Shown here: positions 1-11,853 of the stretch, piece by piece
Layout of the letters: each line of letters opens with the position of its first letter
How positions within the stretch are numbered: the stretch's first letter is position 1
Assembly: GCA_003116875.1 (NCBI GenBank)
Contig: BCKT01000002.1
Span: 2,195,293 to 2,259,292 of the forward strand
DNA: 64,000 nt
Origin: Takashimella koratensis
Taxonomy: Eukaryota; Basidiomycota; Tremellomycetes; Trichosporonales; Tetragoniomycetaceae
Direction: 5' to 3'
Program-made: the position numbers and the translations under genes
The notes under the pieces: model-generated
Told to the model about the DNA's origin: nothing
Seen by the model: only the letters and a program-made list of their open reading frames with translations
Database searches by the model: none

Positions 1-1511
1 TTCTAATCAACAGTTTCACTCCGGGCACCTCTTTCGGCACGACTAATGATGTATTTTCTTACACGATCGAATCCTATTATAATGGGACAGGCGCAGATTC
101 TCGACCGACCGATGCCGTTGAGTACAGCAACTCCGGCCTCGACTGGTGCACTGTAGGCAATAGTGAGTGTGTCGGTCAGCTTCTGTACTGAACCTACACT
201 GACACATGCGGGCCTCCAGTTTTGATCTCGGTCAACATCATTCAGAGTACAATAGATGCTGTTGTGAGTGTTGTCCGCTCTCTTGCTTTCCCTCAGCTAA
301 ATGCCCCCACAGGGTGTGGTCTACTGCTACGGAGACTGGCCAATTACTGCCACCAACCATTACACCTATTCTCTCGATCCTGTCCAAAGTCTCCTTGTTC
401 CGGGCTCTCGAAGTTCCACCGGGAGCACTCTCTGGGGAGCAGTGAACGGTACCGATAGCTCTCTCTTTGCCGCTCTTGGTCTACTCTCGCATGACCTCCT
501 CGGCACAGCCCAATTGGCATACTCTCTATCCAACGGCACCTCGGCGTTCAGTTACGGAGTTATGCTTGACACTACCGAGATATGCCCGATCGCAATGCTT
601 GGAACAACGTAAGTTGTATGACTCTACCTCAACGCTGATGAGTTGACAGGGCGTGCCCTTCAACCTTGACAAACTGGCAGCCTGAATTCCTTGCTTCCTC
701 GGCAGTCGACACGTATTCAAACAGTGAGGACTAGTGATGCCTCTTGAACTAGAACAAGTTTAACTGATTGACACCCGGCGTATTCACAGTCTCGCAGAAA
801 ACCTATGATGGGTCACAAAACCCGGACTTGATAACCACCATCACCAACCTTGCGACGGCTTTCTACTCCGCCACGCTTTACGATCTCGGCTCTTCCCAAG
901 CTGTGTCCAACAACATTTTCACGTCTTCGCATGCTATGAAAAGCTACCTGGCAACCACCAACTTGAACGGCACCACCCCCGGTATCAAGGGCTCTACGTT
1001 GACTGGAACTCAAGCTCTGATCGCGTCCTCGGCGTTCCCTCTTCGATCGAACGGATTGTCGGTCGTCAGGGCAGAATATCTTTGTCAGATCAAACGACTC
1101 AAAAGCGCTGCCGGCTTTCTCGTAGCGGTTCTCGGTCTCGCTGGGAGTCTTTTCGTGAGTATCACATATCTTACCTTTTTTGAGCTAACCCGTTGTTAGA
1201 GCTCAACGATCACGCTCCTCACAGTTGCCTCCGTGTTCATATTGAGGCGTCAAGACTGTCGTACGATGCACTGTGTTGGCCATGCCTTGGACTCGTCAGT
1301 CGAGCTTTCGGCTTTCGACAAGGCGGCTGTTCCCACATTTGCCCCCAACGTAGTCGTATCGCATTACGACCCCACGTCACCGGCTCCAAATGGACGCACA
1401 TCGTCGACGTCAAGTCCGATGGCCTGGCCGCAGCCCTACCGCCATAGCAAGGTTTATGAGAAGGAGGTACCTTACGAGACTACTCAGTATCAAGCAGTGG
1501 GATTACCATAA
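1..1511 (+). CDS. Hypothetical membrane protein, 5' end missing
   Basis: This is the 3' part of a gene whose start lies before the window. I read at least six exons joined by short introns (for example near 162-212, 610-650 and 1155-1199). The visible protein has several N-glycosylation sequons (NGT, NGTDSS, NGTSAF), which suggests a secreted or lumenal domain. It then has one hydrophobic segment near FLVAVLGLAGSLF (about 1113-1155), continued after the last intron, and a short Ser/Pro-rich tail ending in YQAVGLP. This looks like a type I membrane protein with an extracellular glycosylated domain. I recognise no family. Strand and stop are well supported; exon edges are approximate. Confidence 0.6.
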
Positions 1512-2000
1512 TCCAAACCTGCGCGCTACCCTGCCCGCGCCCCATAACAAGGAAGGGATTGCAGATATTTAGCTCTCAGAACGTGTTCAAAGGATGCTTT
1601 CTCTCTTCCCCTTACTTCATTTCATGCTTGCACAATCCTGGAGGTGCGGGCGAGGAATGTATTGTCATTCTTATACTGCATGAAATTGCCTGGGACCTTG
1701 TAGGTGACTGACTGGTGACTGCTTGAAGGGAAGACCACTGTCAAACACTTCACCATCGTTTGTGATCTTCGGAGCCCGTCACTGCACGAATCCATAACAG
1801 AAACAGCAGGACTAAATATTAATCATAAAACCACATCATTGCCAGGATGCTTGAGTCATCCCTGGTACCATGCTAACCATGAACCATCTACTACTTCACC
1901 ACCGAGGTATCATCAACCCCAACCCGTTTCTAAATTCACGTCGAACGATCAATACGACACCCTGAAACCAAATGTGTTTAATCTATTAAACCCAGAAGAA
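1512..2000. other. Intergenic, convergent 3' ends
   Basis: This stretch lies between the stop of the partial membrane protein and the stop of the urea permease. It should hold both 3' UTRs. I see no gene in it. Confidence 0.5.
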
Positions 2001-4483
2001 TCACTTGCGCCTGAACAAGTCGGATGCGATTCCCCGTCCAACCTGTTCAAGGGATCAGTACGTTTCTTCCGATAGCTGAAGGCTGACATACCTTTGCGAT
2101 ACCCGTGCGAGCTTCCCACAGAGGGTAGATACCGACCATGCCGAGACCGACGAAGAGCCAAAGGAGCGACACAATGACCCACGCGGTGAAGCCACCCTTG
2201 GGATAGACTATCGCTGTCAGTTTAAGATCGACAATCGAATCTGTGAGCTCACCATAGGAAGAGAAGAATAGAGGCAAGGGAATGACCTGAGGTAGAGGGT
2301 TAGCTAAAACCTAGAAGAGGAATTCAAGCAACTCACGATGATTAGAATAACCGTCAGGGCAAGGGCAGCGTAGGAAGCAAATCGGAATGCTTTTTGCAGA
2401 GAGGCCTCGTCTTCGGACAAGGAGGTGGGTTGGTCCTCCGCAACAACAGGGGACGTAGTTGTCGTCTCTTTGCCAGTCGGGGTGGTAACGTCCTTCTCCT
2501 CACTGTCCTCGGCAGCAGCGATCTGCGAGTCACTCTCCTGCTCCATCTCGTTCTCCGCCTTGGCGTTGATAGCACGGGTGATGTCAAAGTCAAAGTTCTC
2601 GGGGCGGACGAGAGACCAAACGACAGTGATGATGCCTCCGAGACCGATGGCCAACAGGTTACCGGTGAGCATCTCGTAATCGCCGAAGGTGGTGTCGACG
2701 TTGACAAGACCGTTATTGAGACGAGCGGTGATCCCGATCCATCCGGCGATGGCAGCGCAGAAGCCAACGATGGCACCAACAACAGCACCCGTTCCGTTGC
2801 ACTTCTTCCAGGTGATGCAGAGAGCGATGGGGACTACGGCAGAACCAATCATAGTGCCCATGAGCTCGTATAAGTAGCCTGCGGGAGTCAGCACTTCTTC
2901 ACGTTCAGCTTATATAAACATACCCATCGAGACACCGATGTAGTTGAAGGCGGTGGCAATGGCACCCATGAACAGACTGTAAGCCAAGATGCAGGCGTGG
3001 GAGCACCAAAGAATCTGCTTCTCGGTCGGCTTTTGGTTAATGTAGGTACCGTAGACGTCGTAGGTTAACAGCGAGGAGACGGCGATCTGCTCGGCAGAGC
3101 AAGCAGAGGTCACCGCCAAGAAGAGCAGGATGAGCATGGCGGTGGCACCGGATGAGCCCATGAGAGCGGCAGCAGCTGTGAATTGTCAGTGGGTGACGAG
3201 GTAAAGTGACTCACCCTTCACAGCTGGAAGACCAGCGGAGACCTCAGAGGAAGTAAGAGTGATAAGAGGGTTCTCGCCGTGGGCAAGAGCGACTGCGCTC
3301 AAGCCGAGAGAAGTGGCGATGCCCATAGGGATACCGAACCATGCGATACCGCCCCAGAGGAAAGCCTTGACACTGGTCTGGGGCTGCGAGGCGATGGCTC
3401 GCTGCCAGTATGCCTGGTCGTTGAACACAGTGCCAAAGTTGCCAACGATGTTCAAGACGCCAAAGATCAAACCACTCTTGCTCCTCATGGTCAGGTACGA
3501 GCCCTGAGCGTTGCCGGCGATCGGATTCTCGTCGCTGGCTTGCTTGAGCAAGTCCCACATCCTGGACGGTGAGCCGATGTATGGCGACGAAGCGTAAGCG
3601 ACAAGGGCGAACGAGATGAGGATGCAGTAGAGTACAAGGGTGTGCGAGTAGTCGGCAATGAGGGTAGCGCGCATACCACCGGCAAGGACGTAGATGGAAA
3701 CGCCGAGGGGGATGAGGAAACAAGCCGCGACGGTGTTCATCCCGGTGAGGTCGGTAACAGTAGCGGAACCGCCGAGGATGAGCATTGCTATCGTTCGTCA
3801 GCTCAGGTACGAGTGTGTTGCTGAGTCGCTTACTGGAGACAATGATGTTGGTGGCAAGGCCGAAGAAGAGGAAGGTAAGGTGTGCCACTTTGCCCCATCG
3901 CGCGCGGATAATTTCGAGGAAACTTGACAATCAGCACAGGCTTGGTGGAGCGACTTACGTGTGGCAATACGGAGCGTGCTGCTTCAACTTGCTAGCGATC
4001 ATGGCGAACAACAAAACTTGAACGGTCAGAACACAGTGGCAGAGGTTTGCGCTAGACTCACTTTGGATAGTGGCGCCCGAGGCGTACCACCAAGGCCCCG
4101 AGATACCAAATTTGTATCTGCACCACCTTCAGCAAAAGTAGACGACCAATAGAAGGGATGACTTACGCAGTGGCACTAGACTGCAACAAGGTAGCAGCCC
4201 ACGTCCAGGCACTAACAATACCGGCAGCAATAAGACCCGGCGGTACACTGCAAGTCAGACAACGCTTCTTCATGTTGCTTACCTTCGGCTGGCCGAGTTG
4301 AACTCCTCGGCGGAGGAGACTTTGTGAGAAGTGTATCTGGTTTGGACTTTCGTCAACCCCACCATGACGGCGGAGAAGAACAGGCCCATGCCAATCTGCA
4401 CTATAAGCATATGTCTGCTATGCAATTAGTGATAGACTTACAACGACACCATAGCCTGCGGCTTGCGGAAGGACAGTAGACAT
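2001..4483 (-). CDS. DUR3: Urea active transporter, DUR3 type (SSS family)
   Basis: This is a plasma-membrane urea (and probably polyamine) symporter of the sodium:solute symporter family. I chose ATG at 4483, giving [15 protein letters not shown], followed by about ten introns to the stop at 2001 (tail IASDLFRRK). The protein is roughly 650 residues with many membrane spans. Characteristic stretches are [46 protein letters not shown] (here [11 protein letters not shown]), [11 protein letters not shown] and [17 protein letters not shown], all typical of fungal DUR3. A hydrophilic acidic loop rich in E, S and T (about 2410-2580) sits before the last spans. Three GATAAG hexamers upstream suggest nitrogen (GATA-factor) control. 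The gene is divergent from the sugar porter at 5451. Confidence 0.9.
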
Positions 4484-5450
4484 ATTGAGGAGCAGAAGGG
4501 GGACTTTGCGTATCTCTTGCTCTCCTGACTCTATCTCTTATACAGCCCCGCCTTCCTTCACGCTAAACCGATTTAGCTATGTGGGAATTTTTTTCTGTCG
4601 AAACGCGGATAGACAGATAAGGATCGTCGCTGCTCCACCAATGACAACCAGCGCTCTCCTTTGTCGTCGGGCTCTCGTCATGATTCTCCTCCAATGGCGC
4701 GCGAACGGGTCTCCGCGTGCCCCGCCAAAGGTCTTGTGCAGCTCGTATGCCACGCTGCTCTGACAGGATAAGACTAAAAACCCTTTTGTTCCCTGAGATC
4801 CCATCCAATGGACGCCAACCAAGCAACCGCCCTCAGCCAATAACATCGGCAAGAGTGCACTTGCCCGATAAGGCCACCAGAAGGTTTTGATTCCGGCGGA
4901 AGCCTGTCGTGAGAGTGGTATTGACGTGTACTAAGACATTGCCCGGATTGATACGCTCAGGAGCTCCGGAGTTATGCTCCTGTAAGCGAGCTGTTTTTCG
5001 ATCCGGGATTCGATGTCGGCGCCTCTGACGTCGGTATCACTCGGTGGGATCTAGGCCTTGAGCCAAAGTCCTGAGTGCGGTTTGTGCGGTGTTTTGAAGC
5101 CTTGCCTTAGCCGCCGGCACTGGCTCGACTTGTTTTTGACGCTTGACCTATTAGCCCCTGACACTTGCCGCACCCACTGCCGCCTCCACCACGAAGGACA
5201 GGCGACAGACCCAAGCGGGCAATGCACAGTCTTCTCCCTGATTTTGCCCCGTGTCAGCTGACACTGACGCCTGCGCAAGGCTTACACGAAAGAGGGCAAA
5301 AGATCGTAGGAAAAAAAGTGACGACAAACAATCCCCAGGAGTGGTCAGTGGCTGGGGCATTTGGTCCTGTTTTAAACATGAAAACTGGCTTCTGCGCTTC
5401 TTTGTCTCCACTCACTCTCAACTACACACATCAATTGTGAAACTAACAAT
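4484..5450. promoter_or_regulatory. Divergent promoter with three GATAAG sites
   Basis: This region separates the urea permease (-) from the sugar porter (+). GATAAG occurs at 4616-4621, 4767-4772 and 4867-4872, all within 390 bp of the permease start. By chance about 0.5 copies would be expected over both strands of this region. Fungal GATA factors use such sites to control urea uptake. I see no coding sequence here. Confidence 0.5.
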
Positions 5451-7992
5451 ATGGGCGGAGGTGTTGCTGTTCAACCTGGAGAAAGCGGTGGGTGGAAGTC
5501 GTTTTTCGACCCCGCCAACCGCCGTGCCATCATTTTCTGCGCCTTAATTACAACTGGGCCAGTGAGTGGACTCTGCTTGCACGATGTCCGTTTAGATCGA
5601 AGCTGACCTTCTTCTCGGTCAGATTCTCTACGGATACGGTGGGTAGTTTCATCGTACGAGGGAGACACTACACTCACTCATTTGCAGACGGTACCTACTT
5701 CACCAGTCTCCTCGCAGAAAACGCTTTCAGTAGGTGGTTTGGCAAGTCATTGGCACAGTTCCTGATCATTACTAGAGCGCGACTATGGTTACTCTACCAC
5801 TGCTGCCGACGGCACGGTGTCGTACGCCTACAGTTCATCCAACCAGTCGCTCTGGACCAGTATCATTGTAAGCTCTTGCAGTGTTGTATCTCTGACCTCT
5901 CAGCAAGTTGGAGAAGTCGTCGGCGCGCTTTGCGCTGGTTTCCTTGGTGACTGGGGAGGGCGAAAGGGTGCCATCTCGGTGGCAATCACCCTTGTCACCA
6001 TCGGTATCACCATTCAGATTGCCTACGCTTCGTCCGCGTAAGTTACCACATCAGTTCGACAGCTTACATTTGCAGCACTCTGACTGTCGGCCGTCTTATC
6101 ATCGGTTTGGGCGTTGGTGTCATCTCCAATGCGTGAGTTCTGGTTCGTCTGCATATACTCACAGTACCCAGCGTCCCTCTGTACTTGTCCGAGATTCCTC
6201 CTGCCGCAGTTCGCGCAAGTCTTGTATCCAGCTGGCAGTTGATGCTCGCCATCGGTCAAGTCATTGGTGCCTGCGTTGGTTACGGCTCGGAAGGCTTGAC
6301 CAGCAGCGCAGCGTACCGAATCCCCATGGGCATCAACTATGTCTGGGTACTGCTCATCGCTGTCGCACTCCTGATTGTCCCGGAGTCCCGTGAGTGTTGT
6401 TCGCGTCATTCCCCTACTTTCGCTAACTCCGTTCAGCCCGATGGCTCTTGTACAAGGACCGCGAGGAGAAGGCGGTCAAAGCATTGAACAAGATTCACGG
6501 TGGAACTGAGCAGTGTGACACCTTGGTCCAGGAACAACTGGCCATCCTCCACAAGTCTCGAGAGGAGGAGCATGAGGCGACCAATGGTGCTAAGTCGAAA
6601 TGGTCGGACTTGATCAGTGAGTGTGTTACAGGCAAGGAGATAGGTCTGTCACTAACGCCTCAAAAGTGGACCCGGTTGAGCGACGCAAGTTCATTGCATG
6701 TGTCGGTGTCCTCGTCAGCCAGCAGGTAAGTAGTCAAGCATACCAGTTGTTTTGAACAGTGCTAACATCCCGACAGATCAGTGGCGTGCAGTTCATCTTC
6801 TCGTACACAACTGTGAGTAGACACTGACCGGTAAAAAGCGCGACGGCTGACTCTTTACCAGACTTTCTTTGAGCTTGTCGGTATCGACGACGCGTTCACG
6901 ATCACTGTGAGTCCTCATCACCGACACGCGTCGACTGTAGCTGACCCGCAAATAGATCGTTGTCGACTGTATCGAGGTCTTTGGTGTAGGTTCATTGACT
7001 GTCAGCGGAGAGCCGCTGCTGACGTAACAGGTTCTTTGCGCGTTCCTCATTGTGGACCGATTTGGTCGTCGTCCTTTGTTGCTCTGGAGGTGAGTCAACA
7101 AGTCATTCCGGAGCTGACAATCCAGTGCTGTCTCAATGATGATCTGTCTCTTGATTGTTGGAGCTCTTGGCGTAGGTCGAGCATCTTCGGAAAGTGCTGA
7201 TCTGCAGGCGGTTGCCGGATGGCGTGACTTTTCGGCGTACTTCTCCGCTCATCAGTCGATGGCTAGTGGAGTCGCCGCATTCATCTGTCTCTACGTTTGG
7301 CTCTTGTGAGTGTCGGCAAGCTTGGCAACGACTAATTTTGGCAGCAACCTGTGCTGGGGTCCTCTCGCCTGGAATGTGAGTTATCATGGGTGTCATGTGA
7401 CTGTGGCCTCGCGCTGACCGACTGCAGGTTGCCAGTGAGATGTCTACAGGTCGCAACAGGCAGAAGATGATGGCTGTCGGCACTGCGTCATTCTGGATTG
7501 TGGCTTGGTTGACAACCTTCACTCTTCCGTATCTTTTCAACGTAAGCTCCGCTGTGCTCCTTGAGGTCTCGTGTGAACAGCCGCTGACTTGACCAACAGG
7601 CCGACCAGGCAGGACTTGGCCCCATGATCGGCTTCGTGAGTATTTTGAAATAACTCTTTGGGGTTTGCTTCCCACTTACACACTACAACCCAGATCTATG
7701 GCTTCGGGGCGTTCGTTAGCGTCGTGTTCGTCTACTTCTACATCCCTGAGACTCATGGAAGGTGAGTGCTTCACAAAGATCACGCGTCACGCCGCTGACA
7801 CCCTCTTTCAGGACCCTGGAGGAAATCAACTTTATGTTTTCCGCTGGAATTCCCACACGGAAGTGGACCACGTACGACCTCGCCACCGTGGTTGCAAAAG
7901 ATGAAAAGAAGGCCATCCGCCCAGGCACGACCGAGCACATTGAGCGTCCCGATGAAGTAGCTCGCTTGGGCCGATTTGAAAGCCACGACTGA
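5451..7992 (+). CDS. MFS sugar transporter (sugar porter family)
   Basis: This is a proton-linked permease of the sugar porter family; the substrate is not clear from sequence. ATG at 5451 gives MGGGVAVQPGESGGWKSFF. Family signatures follow: YGYDGTYF in helix 1, GDWGGRKGAI after helix 2, VPLYLSEIPP with R after it, PESPRWLLYKD before the central loop, SQQISGVQFIFSY in helix 7, DRFGRRPLLLW, and PETHGRTLEEINFMF at the end of helix 12. About 18 short introns cut the gene, leaving exons as small as 16 nt (5623-5638, encoding ILYGY). The protein is about 515 residues, the usual family length. It lies just upstream of a run of catabolic genes and may import their substrate. The tail is hydrophilic and ends LGRFESHD. 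Confidence 0.9.
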
Positions 7993-8296
7993 TTCAGGCG
8001 TGGGGCCGTGCTTATTTTACCCAGTGCGGAACACGAGCCGAGTACGGTCCGAAAAGTGCCTTTGATAGATGCAGATGGGGAGGAGCCCGGCGCGGGAGGA
8101 GAATCTAGGTACCTGTGTGGCCCGGGGCGCCAAAAGGCCCCAGGCACGTTTGAATAGATGTCCGGCAAGAGTGTATGCGGACAACATCACTTGACCACGG
8201 TACTGGAAACGCATCTTGTGGTCAGTCCATATATAGCATCAGTATCATTTCTGCACCTCTCTTGCTTGTTAGCCTCGCCCCCAGCCGTTACTCACT
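7993..8296 (+). promoter_or_regulatory. Promoter of the SnoaL-like gene
   Basis: This short spacer holds the 3' end of the permease transcript and the promoter of the next gene. An ATATATAG element at 8229-8236 lies about 60 bp before the ATG and is a plausible TATA box. Confidence 0.4.
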
Positions 8297-8912
8297 ATGT
8301 CTCAAACTCAAGACGACTGGCGTCAAGCCGTAACTCAGGCAGCACATTCCAGATGGGCCGATGTGGAGAAGGGAAACTTCGACCCCGTCCTTGCTGGCTG
8401 GGCGTGAGTATAAACCAGTTCCACGCTGATCTCTCAGTGAAGATTGCAAGTTCAGCTTCGCTGGGAACAACTCCCTCGGAGCGCAGTTTACTGGCCCAAA
8501 GGCCGGTCGTCTGTGGTACGAGCGCCTGCTCAAAGTCATGCCCAACCTCAAATTCTCCTTGCAAGATGTCATCGTCTCAGTGAGTATGAAGATAAGAGCA
8601 GCTGCAAAGGGACTTGGTGAGGGCAAGAATTCCTAGCCGAACTTGATATCTGGACTGCACTGGCAAAAACTCCGAGTCTGACGATTACAGGGAGAGCCGA
8701 CTGACATGATCCTCACCATCGTCTGGTCGCTCTCGGACGACTCACTGGGCGAGACCTTCCACAACAAAGGCGTGAACATTGCTCACTTCGTCAATCGGAA
8801 GCTGGTCAGGCACGAGTTCTACCATGACACGGGGGCCTTGAGTGCGTTTCTCGCGAAGAAGAAAGCGGCTGGAATTGAGGAGGCGGCGGCAGCGCCGATC
8901 ACCTCGACTTGA
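8297..8912 (+). CDS. SnoaL-like / NTF2-fold small protein
   Basis: This is a small protein of about 155 residues in the NTF2-like superfamily. ATG at 8297 gives MSQTQDDWRQAVTQAAHSRW. Two introns are clear: one after the codons for AGWA (about 8404-8435) and a longer one of about 110 nt before GEPTDMILTIVW. Typical elements are an N-terminal helix, the W-x-E-D-C-K-F-S-F strand, GPKAGRLWYERLLKVMPNLKF, and the C-terminal sheet TFHNKGVNIAHFVNRKLVRHEFYHD. SnoaL-fold proteins act as small cyclases or isomerases, or as binding proteins; no catalytic assignment is possible here. The tail is Ala-rich. It lies next to the lactonase gene, whose reading frame continues antisense into this gene's 3' end. 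Confidence 0.75.
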
Positions 8913-10247
8913 AGAATGAGGTTGGCTGAGTACACAGTGCATTGAAAGCCAGTAAATGTACTGAAAAGAGTCACTGCGAGATCCAGACCACCGATGTAGG
9001 CTGGATGCATTCTTTAGGTGGAGCGAAGCAACCGCTGTGAGATCTCCATTGTTGGCGAGCCTTTCAAAAATGATTACCCTGCCTGTTAGCCCAATATGAC
9101 ATGTACCTACTTGTCACTATTCTGATTAGCCAATGCCAACAGCCTTTGATCTCTAGGCTCAAATTGCATCCCACGGGGACACTTGCCCAGCGACGACACA
9201 AAACGTAATGATGAACGAATCAGTCGGAACGGGATTGCCGATTCTATATCGAGGATAGCAATGCCATCATTCTGGTCATTGGGTGCGCCACGGTAAGTCA
9301 TATCTGCGTCGCGTTCAGTACCGCACCATAAGGATGTTTTCTCACATGCTTGTTTGCCATCACGAGGAATGAGTATCTCTGGGAATGGTCAGCATACAGT
9401 TGGGGCAACCTCGGGAGACCTACCGGCGGCCTCCATTCCCCTCGAGCCGTCTGGCTTGTTGTATCCCGGATGCTCCAAAGTGATAGATGGAGGCAAAATT
9501 CGGATGTTCTCTCCAATAATGGACAACGAGCCGTTGTCTTGATTGATGGCAAACGTCGAGGCGGTGAGAGAGATCTCATTGATGGTGTAGAGTGTTTGTC
9601 CTGAAGGATGTATCGCCAAATGCCGCGGTCCGGTACCGGGTGCTGTAGCGACCCACGACGTGTACTTCAGTTCTCCAGCCTGGTCAAGCTGGTGGATGTG
9701 GATTCTAAGGTCAGCTTGCCCGGGCGTTCTCCTCTCACCTGTCGCTGCCCGCATCGGTCACGTATACCCATGGATAAAATGGGTGTTGGTAGACACCGTG
9801 AGGATGTGAGGACGACTGCAAAGGTTTGTATCCGCCACTGCATTGGTAGGTGACAGTTGACAGGGGGCTGGCTTCGGCGTTGTAAATCAAACTAAAAGAA
9901 CGCAGCTGACTGGCCCCGTAATCGACGGCGAGGAAGGTTCTTCCGTCCGCCGTTATGGTGCCGTGTACGATGCGCTTCCAGTCGACGCAGGAGATACTCT
10001 TGTGAAGGACCCAGCTGGTGATCGTTCCATTCGAGGAGACTTGGCAATCGAAGAACTGTATCTCACCGTTGCATACTACAATGATCTCCCTAGGACTAGG
10101 GCCTGCTAGAATCCAGGTAGGGCTGACAGCGGTAGGGAGTGCGGCTCCCTCGTTGAGTTCAACGGTGGTGCCGTCGAAGGTGAGACTTGTGGCTGCGACA
10201 CTCGACAAGCCTTTAAAGCTGCCCCATAGTAGTCCGTAAGTTGTCAT
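8742..10247 (-). CDS. Seven-bladed beta-propeller lactonase (lactonase / muconate cyclase family)
   Basis: This belongs to the lactonase family that includes 6-phosphogluconolactonase and carboxy-cis,cis-muconate cyclase. ATG at 10247 gives MTTYGLLWGSFKG. Propeller hallmarks are SSSHPHGVYQHPFYPWVYVTDAGSDR, GTGPRHLAIHPSGQTLYTINE, AAEILIPRDGKQAYMTYRG (made by two introns), FVSSLGKCPRGMQFEPRD and LLALANQNSDKVIIFER. The protein is therefore near complete. The 3' end is uncertain: after ANNGDLTAVASLHLKNA the frame stays open to a stop at 8742, which would overlap the SnoaL gene on the other strand. A late intron with a stop near 8950-9050 is equally likely. It is divergent from the FAH-family gene and probably opens a lactone for the same pathway; the substrate is unknown. 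Confidence 0.8.
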
Positions 10248-10580
10248 TTGCTGACTTCAAGAGGGGATGGAGGGTTATGCATGTGAATTTAAGCAACCCC
10301 ACCATCACCTCCGGCAGCGGCCAGTGCCGCCAGCAGCGGCCCGTCGTTGATCGGGTTGCCGGCGCGGTGAGTCATGGGTTCCAACGGCTTATGTAATTCA
10401 CCGTGCGGAGTCGCTCCCGCTGGTTCATCCGCCGTTCAAAGCAGCCCGTCGGTTCGCCGGATGAGGTCTCCGGTCGGTTTGCGGTCGGGAGAATCGTTGC
10501 TGAACCCCGAAGATTTACAGCGACGCGCGATATAAATCACGGAACCTCGTTCCTCGCCTGGCCAATTTATCCTTGTTGCC
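10248..10580. promoter_or_regulatory. Divergent lactonase/FAH promoter, CGG-rich
   Basis: This 333-bp spacer is rich in CGG/CCG triplets, the half-sites used by Zn2Cys6 regulators. It contains the inverted repeat CCGGA-N7-TCCGG at 10457-10473. TATAAA at 10531-10536 lies 45 bp before the ATG of the FAH-family gene. Confidence 0.45.
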
Positions 10581-11491
10581 ATGTCGCTCGCAGATTTCCC
10601 GTGCGCTCCCTCAAAGGTAGGACGGTGCTTGAGGTACAAGCTAAGGCTCCAGATCATCGGTATCGGTAAAGCGTACAAATGGAACTACCACAATGAAGAG
10701 GTCGGTTGCTTTGCCCCGATGCGGAGCTGACTTTTGCTCAGGTGCCAGTCCCCCTTCCCGAGCCGCTGATCTTCTTGCGCCCGCCATCCAGTCTCGCTCC
10801 AAATGGACAGCCCATCGAGGTACCAGTCGGTGCGACACTGGCTTTTGAAGGTGAGCTCAGTCTGAGCTACGCTAAACGATGTTGTAGTGGAGATCGCCAT
10901 CGTCATCGGAAAGCGGGGTAAAAACATCAAGCTCTCAGATGCCGAATCATACATTGATGGCTACGGTACGTAAACCTGTCCTGGGTACCGATGCTGAAGA
11001 CCTCAGCTCTCATCCTTGACATGTGTGCGGACAATGTGCAGGCGCAAGCACGTAAGAACGGTCTACCCTGGGCAGTATGCAAGGGATTGGACACCATGAA
11101 CCCCATCGGCCGATTCATTGGGCTGGACGAGATCCCAGATCCTTCAGCCGTCAACTTGAAGTTGACAGTGGGTGCAGTTTCTTCCTTTCTTCAGCGTAGA
11201 TGCTTATAGGTACAGGCAAATGGGACAACGCTCTCCCACGACACCTCGGCCAACCTAATCTACACGTTCGCTCAGGAGATCGCATATGCGTCCTCAATCT
11301 TCACTCTGGAGCCGGGAGATATCATTCTCACCGGAGCAGCCAAAGGCGCATGCGTGATCAGCGTCGGCGACGAATTGAAAGCATCCATGACTCTTCCAGA
11401 CGGTACTGCTATCGATTCCTTTAATGTCAGCGTAGTAGAACGGCGAGGTGGATACCAGTTTGGAAAGCATTGGGAGGACTGGCTGGAGTAG
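10581..11491 (+). CDS. Fumarylacetoacetate hydrolase family protein (acylpyruvase-like)
   Basis: Members of this family hydrolyse C-C bonds in beta-diketo acids, for example acylpyruvates or 2,4-diketo sugar acids. ATG at 10581 gives MSLADFPCAPSK; an intron ending at ...CTCCAG leads into IIGIGKAYKWNYHNEE. The metal-binding core follows: FEVEIAIVIGKRGKNI, DGYALILDMCADNVQ, GLPWAVCKGLDTMNPIG and LTGAAKGACVISVGDEL. The protein is about 245 residues, the length of FAHD1-type single-domain enzymes. Stop at 11491 after GKHWEDWLE. It shares a divergent promoter with the lactonase and is followed by an Ldh_2 dehydrogenase, so it probably cleaves the diketo product of that pathway (inference). It has no obvious mitochondrial presequence. 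Confidence 0.85.
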
Positions 11492-11853
11492 ATTGACAAC
11501 GGAGATCATGTAGCAATGTTTCAGCAGTCACATGAGACCGGGTAGAGCCTGTACTGCTGAACTGGCAGATAAACACGTACTTAGACACTCTAGACGAAGC
11601 GGTGACGGAGCAGCATCCGACGGCGGTGTTCCGGTGCCCTGTCACGTGAGAACCAGGGCGCCGGTTAAAAACAGAAATCACCTTTCGTCCACGTCTGACT
11701 TGTATCAAGCGAGATCATAGGGGTGAGTCCAACGTTGGCCCAATAACACACAGTCTATTGGCAACAAGAGATTGACCACCATGATTGACAATGTACCATC
11801 GACCTCCACAACTCTTACTGGTCACAGATATAGCACAACATCGCTTTCCCAAA
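11492..11853 (+). promoter_or_regulatory. Promoter of the Ldh_2-family gene
   Basis: This spacer of 362 bp has CGG-type triplets around 11610-11660 (CCGACGGCGG, TTCCGG, GCCGGTT). I see no coding sequence or clear TATA box. Confidence 0.3.

Noticed and set aside
2394..2873. Plus-strand frame of 159 codons inside the urea permease gene.
   Set aside because: It is the antisense shadow of the permease exon, which has clear family motifs.
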